Source: Phialocephala subalpina | Taxonomy: Eukaryota; Ascomycota; Leotiomycetes; Helotiales; Mollisiaceae | Assembly (NCBI GenBank): GCA_900073065.1 | Contig: FJOG01000001.1 | Coordinates: forward strand, 1,706,439-1,770,438 | Reading direction: 5' to 3' | Length of the DNA: 64,000 bases | Shown here: one piece after another, positions 58,666-64,000 of the stretch | How the letters are laid out: every line of letters starts with the position of its first letter | Numbering within the stretch: position 1 is the first letter of the stretch | Position numbers and translations under genes: made by a program | The notes under the pieces: model-generated | Told to the model about the DNA's origin: nothing | Database searches by the model: none | The model's input: the letters and a program-made list of their open reading frames with translations, nothing else

Positions 58666-59556
58666 TCAGAAGCCACCGAGAGTATACTTCAACAAATTTT
58701 TTTCTAGAATCTCCGACTTCTTTGCCTTCAACTCAGCGATGTCCCAGTTCACCCAAGCGAATCTACCCTTCAAGAAGTCTGCCTCTGGAGACGCGGTCCA
58801 CAATATGAAATCAGCAGAGAGTTCAGCATCTGTGAAGTCCATGCCAGTAAGCTCAGACTTTGTCGCCATGTCCGTCGCCACAGCTCCGGGATGCACTGAT
58901 ACAAATCGAACTTCTGGGTTCTCTGCTTGAAAACACTCGATCATGCGCAGCGAGGCAGCCTTGCTTCCGCTATATCCGGAAAGATTTGGTACCATCGTTC
59001 CCAAATGCGCGCCGATCGTGTTGACGGTGATAACGACCGCTTCCTTGCCTTTGGCTTTCGCGCGGAGGAATTGTTGTGTGACGATAGCTGTCCCTAAAAC
59101 GTTTATCTCAAACCCTTGCCACCATTCCTTCAGGTCTGCCGTCTTGATTGGTCCTGGTTTCGAGAGATATCCGGCATTGTTGATAAGTACATCTGGGGCA
59201 CCGAAGGCCTGGAACATGGCTTTCACGGCGGGTTCATCGGTTATGTCGGCAGCGAAATATGAGAATCCAGTCTTTGGATATGCTTGTTTGAGCTCGGCAA
59301 TGGCAGATTGGAGTCGAGCTTCTGTGCGTCCGCTGATGCCTACGCGACTGGCTCCAGCTGCTGCGAAAGATTCGGCGATTGATCGTCCGATACCATAACC
59401 TCCTCTGGAAAGCCGTTAGGATCAAAAACGTGGACTTGCTTTCGATGTTGCTCACCCAGTCACAAGTACGGATTTGCCCTTAGCGGAGAGCTCTGGTCGT
59501 GCTGGTGAAAGGGCCTTATATGTTTGGAGATGTTGGGTTGGCACAAAAGTTGCCAT
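58666..59556 (-). CDS. Short-chain dehydrogenase/reductase (SDR)
   Basis: Exons 59556-59456 and 59404-58666 give 279 residues. The cofactor motif TGGGYGIG (33-40) straddles the intron, ISGRTEARLQ follows strand 2 and suggests NADP(H), and NNAG is at 109-112. Y178-x3-K182 (YSGSK) is in place. At the site of the catalytic Ser, 13 residues before the Tyr, I read Gly (NTIGAH), with a Thr two residues before. SDRs of this fungal type often reduce ketones in small-molecule pathways. The C-terminus reads FAWVNWDIAELKAKK, a feature I recall from related fungal SDRs. The substrate is unknown. The start gives MATFVPTQHLQTYKALSPAR and is the only good one. Confidence 0.88.
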
Positions 59557-60795
59557 CTTCTCAATTGTTCATGAACGGAACTGGCCAATTGGGATTGAAG
59601 AACGTGAAGGGCTAGGAATGATCTGTTTTAAATATGGTTTAAAGGACGAACTAGATATATTTATCGAATCTCCCGTACGCTAGTTGAGTAAACATCGAGT
59701 CGGAGAGCACAAAAACATGCCCGATTTTCCATGTCTACTCACAACCTGCAATTTGCTGACCTCTCCTCCCCGCACTTCGAGTGAATCACGCCAGTGACAG
59801 AGAAAAGCGTGTGGCCTTAATTTGGGAATATTCCAATCCCCATTTCCTGTTCCTGGCTAACAGGAGAGGCGAATTGTGACGATTTCAGCTTAAGCGGAAG
59901 CCTTAGTCACAGTGCAGGAAAAGAACAAGCTTCAGCCCGTCTTTAAGCATTATCGGCAGATCTTTGACGGCTGACAGATCATGCCGAATGAAAAGCACAC
60001 CGAGTCTTCGTCCGCCGTGGCTGGGGTTCTTCGACATTTTACTCCAACTCGAACCAAAACTGGATGTCACTTGCATTCATTTCTAGCATACCCCACGCCA
60101 GAATTTTTCATACCGGTATGGTAGAATAATGCAATTTGGAAGTAGTCGAATTGTTTGCCTCCCCAAAATCTTCAAAATGGGTGGAATATTGGAGACTTGG
60201 GAATGGAGTCACTTTTGGTTCTTATGGCAAGGTGCTTTCGGAACAAAGTCATTGCAGTATGCAAGTCATTCCGACATTGTCCTAATTAAGTATGGTTGCC
60301 GAGAGATTTTTTCACCAATCTGCTTTTCCTTGATTCTGTGCTTCTTCACAATTCTTCAGATTTCGCATCTCCTAACTCTACTTGTTTTCCACAATGCACC
60401 ACGGCCGTAATCAGTCTTGTCCTCGAAGTCTAAAATCTCTCTCAGCATTTGATTTCCAATTTTGCGTGCTCAATGTTGGGAGGAAAGATTATATATCTAG
60501 CCAAGACGGCCGAAAGAAGGGTGGCTTGCCCTCGCTTATGGTTATAAATCCTCCCGACTCCCCTGGTTTGAGCCTCAATTCATGAACCAAGTACCGACTT
60601 GGCGGTACAGACACGATCTTGAGCTTTAATAAGCAAGATTCCATGTTGATGTTTAGTAATGGGGGAGTTTGGTGACTAGTCACTTAAGTACCCCCCTTTC
60701 TCGCAGCTAAATACGAGTTGCACTTCGAGTTTTGATCTTATCAAGTCTTCTTTCATTCACTTCAGGCCATTTCATCTAAAGCACAACGACAGAAA
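59557..60795. promoter_or_regulatory. Divergent 5' region, SDR / MFS transporter
   Basis: 1.24 kb between two start codons pointing outwards. Frames are short and unsupported. The shared upstream region could allow joint control of the reductase and the transporter, but no motif proves it. Confidence 0.5.
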
Positions 60796-63051
60796 ATGTA
60801 CGATATTATCAGAGATTCAAGTTTTGGTCAGATTCTGCGGTTCTTCAGCCGGAACAAGATGCTTCCTTTCTCAGATGAGTTACCAGGATTCGAGCTACCT
60901 TCACCAACAACAGAGGAAAAGAGAATTGAAGGTGAATCGGAAGCTTCAACGGTCTCGAATTTTACACAACGGTCAGATGAAAGTAAGCTTAATTTGGACG
61001 AGGAACTCGCACGAGCAGACAATGCGTCCATCGCGAGGACAGTCAGTCGACCAGTCCATCCTGTCATGACTTCAGATGGAGTTATTTTGATAGACTGGTA
61101 CACTACCGGTATGTCAAATCATGCGTACCTAATTTAACTATCCTGATGTTGGCTAGATGATCCTGATCATCCAATGAACTATTCCACGTCGAAGAAGATT
61201 TATGTGTCTTTCCTCCTCGCGTAAGACATCTGCTCACTCCTCCAATCTAAGATTCTGAAATGCTGAACAATGTCAGACTATACACTTTTGCTGTATACAT
61301 TGGATCCTCAATTTATACCCCAGGTATGGGAGAAGTAGAAGAGAAGTTCGATGTCAGTCCAACTGCTGCAGCACTTGGAATGAGTCTGTATGTTCTTGCA
61401 TGTATGCAAATCTCCCTCGACCACAACCTCGAGACCACATCTGATGATACAATAGATGGCATTGGACCTATGCTCTGGTCGCCACTTAGCGAGTAAGTTC
61501 CTTCCAACGTTTTGCAGTATTTGGATTGCTCATACGTTCGAACAGAATTCCTGTCGTGGGAAAGAATCCGCCATACATCTGGACTTTTGCAATATTCGTA
61601 ATTCTCACAGTTCCGACAGCATTGACGGATAGTTTTGCTGGCTTGTTGATATGCCGGTTCCTACTGGGATTCTTCGGTGAGTAACATCAGACAAGATAAC
61701 GTCAAGGCTTTGAACATATACTGACCTTCGCAGGATCCCCTTGCCTCGCAACTGCCGGGGCATCGTTCCAAGATCTGGTAAGCTCTTAAAACGTCCTGCA
61801 CTCCTAGCAATATCCCTGATAATCTCTCCCAGTGGCCTCTGATTAAGATACCATACCTCATGGTAATCTGGGCAGGTTTCGGTATGTTCTCCATCAACCC
61901 TCCTCCCAGCTCAATCTAACAGGATGTAGCAACACTTGGTCCAGCATTCGGTCCTGTCGTAGGCGGCTTCAGCGTTCAGTTGGAAAATTGGCGTTGGACT
62001 CAATGGGAGATGCTTTGGCTTTCCGGCCCCGTCTTCCTCCTGATGTTCTTCTCGCTCCCAGAGACATCAGCAGCGACCATCCTCCTTCAACGAGCTCGTC
62101 GTCTTCGAAAGTCACTCGATAAGGCAAACCTGAAATCCCAATCTGAGATTGACCAGGCGCATATGACAGCCAAAGAAAGAGCCTTCGATGCTTTGATCAG
62201 TAAGTGGATGTCCTTCTTCAAGTGCCGCGGTTCTAACAACTCGCCTCACAGAGCCTTGGGAGATCAACGCACTTGACCCTGCAGTACTCTTCTCAACCTT
62301 CTACAGTAAGTCCCCAAAGCCTCAGTTTCCCGTGAAGCAGCTAACAAGCTCTCAGCATCCCTGCTTTACGGCATATTTTACTCGTTCTTCGAATCCACCC
62401 CAGAAGTCTTCCCAAAACTCTATCACTTCAACCTTGGCGAATCTGGACTTCCGTACCTCTCAGCTTTGGTTGCGATTCTTGTCATTGGACCTACCTATGC
62501 AGCGTACTGGCACTATACCGTCGAGCGTCCGTTCGCGAAGAAGGGATTTGGGACACAGGAAGATAGATTGGTGGTAGGGCTTGTCGGAAGTTGTATGATA
62601 CCTGTCGGGCTCTTCCTTTATGGTTCGTGAATCTACCCCCTTCACCTTTTTCTCCATCTGCCTTCGCTCCATGGACAGCTCGGCTGACAAAATGATTGTT
62701 GTAGCTTGGACGGCAAGAGCATCGGTCCACTGGATTGCTCCTACCTTCGGAATGGGACTGAGCGTCGGCGGCACCTACCTGATCATCCAAAGTATCTTCC
62801 TGTACCTGCCATTCACCTACCCAAAATACAGTGCGTCTCTGTTTGCTGCAAATGATCTCGCTCGAAGCACATTGGCAGCTGGTGCGATCCTCTTCTCTCG
62901 GCCACTGTTCTTAAATCTTGGCGTTGCTGGTGGGGTTAGCCTGCTTGGAGGATTGACGATCGTTTGTGCTTTATTGCTGTATCTGTTATACAGATATGGC
63001 GCGATTCTGAGAGCAAAGAGTCGATTTGCTGTCCACGATGGTGAGAATTAG
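60796..63051 (+). CDS. MFS drug:H+ antiporter, DHA1 family
   Basis: Eleven exons join in frame to 566 residues: 60796-61108, 61157-61220, 61277-61401, 61456-61492, 61546-61676, 61734-61777, 61833-61881, 61930-62199, 62252-62305, 62356-62622 and 62705-63051. A hydrophilic N-terminus of about 110 residues leads to DDPDHPMNYSTSKK, the usual entry to TM1 in fungal DHA1 pumps. TM1-2 read LYTFAVYIGSSIYTPGM and YGIGPMLWSPLSE. FGPVVGGF is the antiporter motif-C region. A cytosolic loop (about 350) precedes KPWEINALDPAVLF. The second half ends LLYLLYRYGAIL. The family (yeast Flr1/Tpo-like) exports drugs or metabolites from the plasma membrane. All ten introns are short (44-82 bp) and in phase. Confidence 0.88.
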
Positions 63052-63151
63052 ATGGCGGGTTGAAAGTTATTTTGACGGATGGCGTCTTGGCGACTTAAAG
63101 AATAGACTGGGATAGACGGGAATAGATAGGGGTTCTGAGATTCATGCGGTT

Positions 63152-64000
63152 TTACATGTATCTACTCAATTTGAACTCTTCACCATACTGCGCTCTTCGG
63201 ATCATGGAGCGATTACAACCTTCGATGTTCACAATCCCCGCGAGTCACATCGATTGGTCGACATCTGCCAGGATGCCTTGCAACACTTGCTTTGCTCCTT
63301 GCTACACACAGGTCAGTGAATGTTCTGAAAGATATGCCACAATGTGATTACCTTTCCTGCAACTGCTAGGCCATAAATTGCCGGTTTACCCACGAAGACC
63401 GCCTTCGCTCCAAGTGACAGAGCTTTGATGATATCAACACCTGTTCGAATGCCGCTGTCGAAAATGACGGTGAGTTTGTTACCTACTGCTTCTACTATTT
63501 CGGGAAGCATATCAAGCGATCCAACAGCGCCATCAAGTTGACGACTTGGGCCAAATTAGATCACGCAAATAACTTTTTAATGGATGTGTCTTACCTCCGT
63601 GATTGCTCACAATAATCCCATCACATCCATGCTCAACATCTAGCTTGGCATCTTCTGGGTACCGGATTCCTTTCAATACGATAGGTCCATCCCAATGCTT
63701 CTTCAACAAGGCGATTTTGCCCCAAGAATGAACAGCACCAGAAAACACGTCCCCAATCCACTCCGCAGAAGCTTCAGTGATCTTGTCTTCCGGCTCGGCG
63801 TTGAAATTCTCCTTGAAATTCTTTCCGAAAACCGGATCTGGTGAATCCAGTCCTGTTTCCAACTCACTTCATAAAAGGAATGTATGCTCCATCCAAGTCC
63901 ATTGGTCTCCATGGCAAAGCCTAGGTGTCGAGCGTTCCAGCAGGCACTTTGTATTTATTCGCTTTTGCGCGTTTCAACAAGGATGTTGTGATATCGTCGT
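63152..64000 (-). pseudogene. FMN-dependent alpha-hydroxy-acid dehydrogenase (lactate-oxidase type), inactivated, 5' end outside window
   Basis: The minus strand enters as DDITTSLLKRAKANKYKVPAG, then TLDT and a TAG (63923-63921) where the family has Trp. It reads on as ALPWRPMDLDGAYIPFMK, then a TGA or one-base shift near 63865, then ETGLDSPDPVFGKNFKENF. The catalytic segment is kept (KGIRYPEDAKLDVEHGCDGI, VSNHGG), an intron (about 63592-63541) leads to RQLDGAVGSLDMLPEI and DSGIRTGVDIIKALSLGAKA, and another to GAKQVLQGILADVDQSM. A further TGA (63247-63245) precedes LAGIVNIEGCN, and the end is at 63152. Two nonsense codons and a frameshift make it dead. The catalytic HGG loop and FMN-binding SGIRTG survive, so decay is fairly recent. 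Confidence 0.83.

Overview
The window is nuclear DNA of a filamentous ascomycete (Pezizomycotina). Genes carry short introns (about 50-120 bp) with GTAAGT/GTATGT-type donors and CTAAC/CTGAC branch points, they lie on both strands without operons, and the family set is typical of filamentous fungi: a PRO1/ADV-1-type Zn2Cys6 regulator, a HAM-8-like membrane protein, a SAM/PH cortex protein, a DHA1 drug transporter, and 2EXR, GFA and STAND N-terminal families. A leotiomycete is my best guess; that is inference, not proof.

Layout. 1-1.2 kb: tail of a Pro/Gly-rich (SmB-like) gene and MPC1. 1.2-5.6 kb: a gene-poor block with at least 11 diverged copies of a ~150-bp repeat, wrapped around a decayed Cys-rich gene and ending near a perfect 20-bp palindrome. 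5.9-7.6 kb: four-pass HAM-8-like gene. 7.6-13 kb: gene-poor, with a broken gene that once joined a STAND-type N-terminal domain to a complete Ras domain, plus two copies of a short duplicated block. 13-24 kb: SRPBCC protein, SHR3 chaperone, CLIP-170/Bik1 microtubule protein, a small predicted gene, thioredoxin-PITH protein TXL1 with a 15-nt microexon, and a small GPI-type secreted protein. 25.8-30.2 kb: ATIC (ADE17), a cupin, a GFA-like gene. 32-38.6 kb: Cys-rich single-pass membrane protein and PRO1. 38.6-43.2 kb: a 4.6-kb non-coding interval between the divergent PRO1 and SAM/PH genes. 43-54 kb: SAM/PH protein, an SOD-fold mitochondrial ribosomal protein, molybdenum cofactor sulfurase, a dead dienelactone hydrolase, a secreted protein. 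54.5-64 kb: a 2EXR gene with one nonsense codon, a bZIP factor, an SDR, a DHA1 MFS transporter, and a decayed FMN-dependent hydroxy-acid dehydrogenase running off the end.

How it fits together. Several genes are housekeeping: pyruvate import, purine synthesis, permease packaging, microtubule plus-end binding, mitochondrial translation, Moco sulfuration. PRO1 and the HAM-8-like protein both belong to the hyphal-fusion programme in other fungi. Five genes are clearly inactivated, and most nonsense codons look like G:C to A:T transitions, so gene decay is a theme here. Exon coordinates were worked out by hand from reading frame, splice consensus and family memory; no searches were run.
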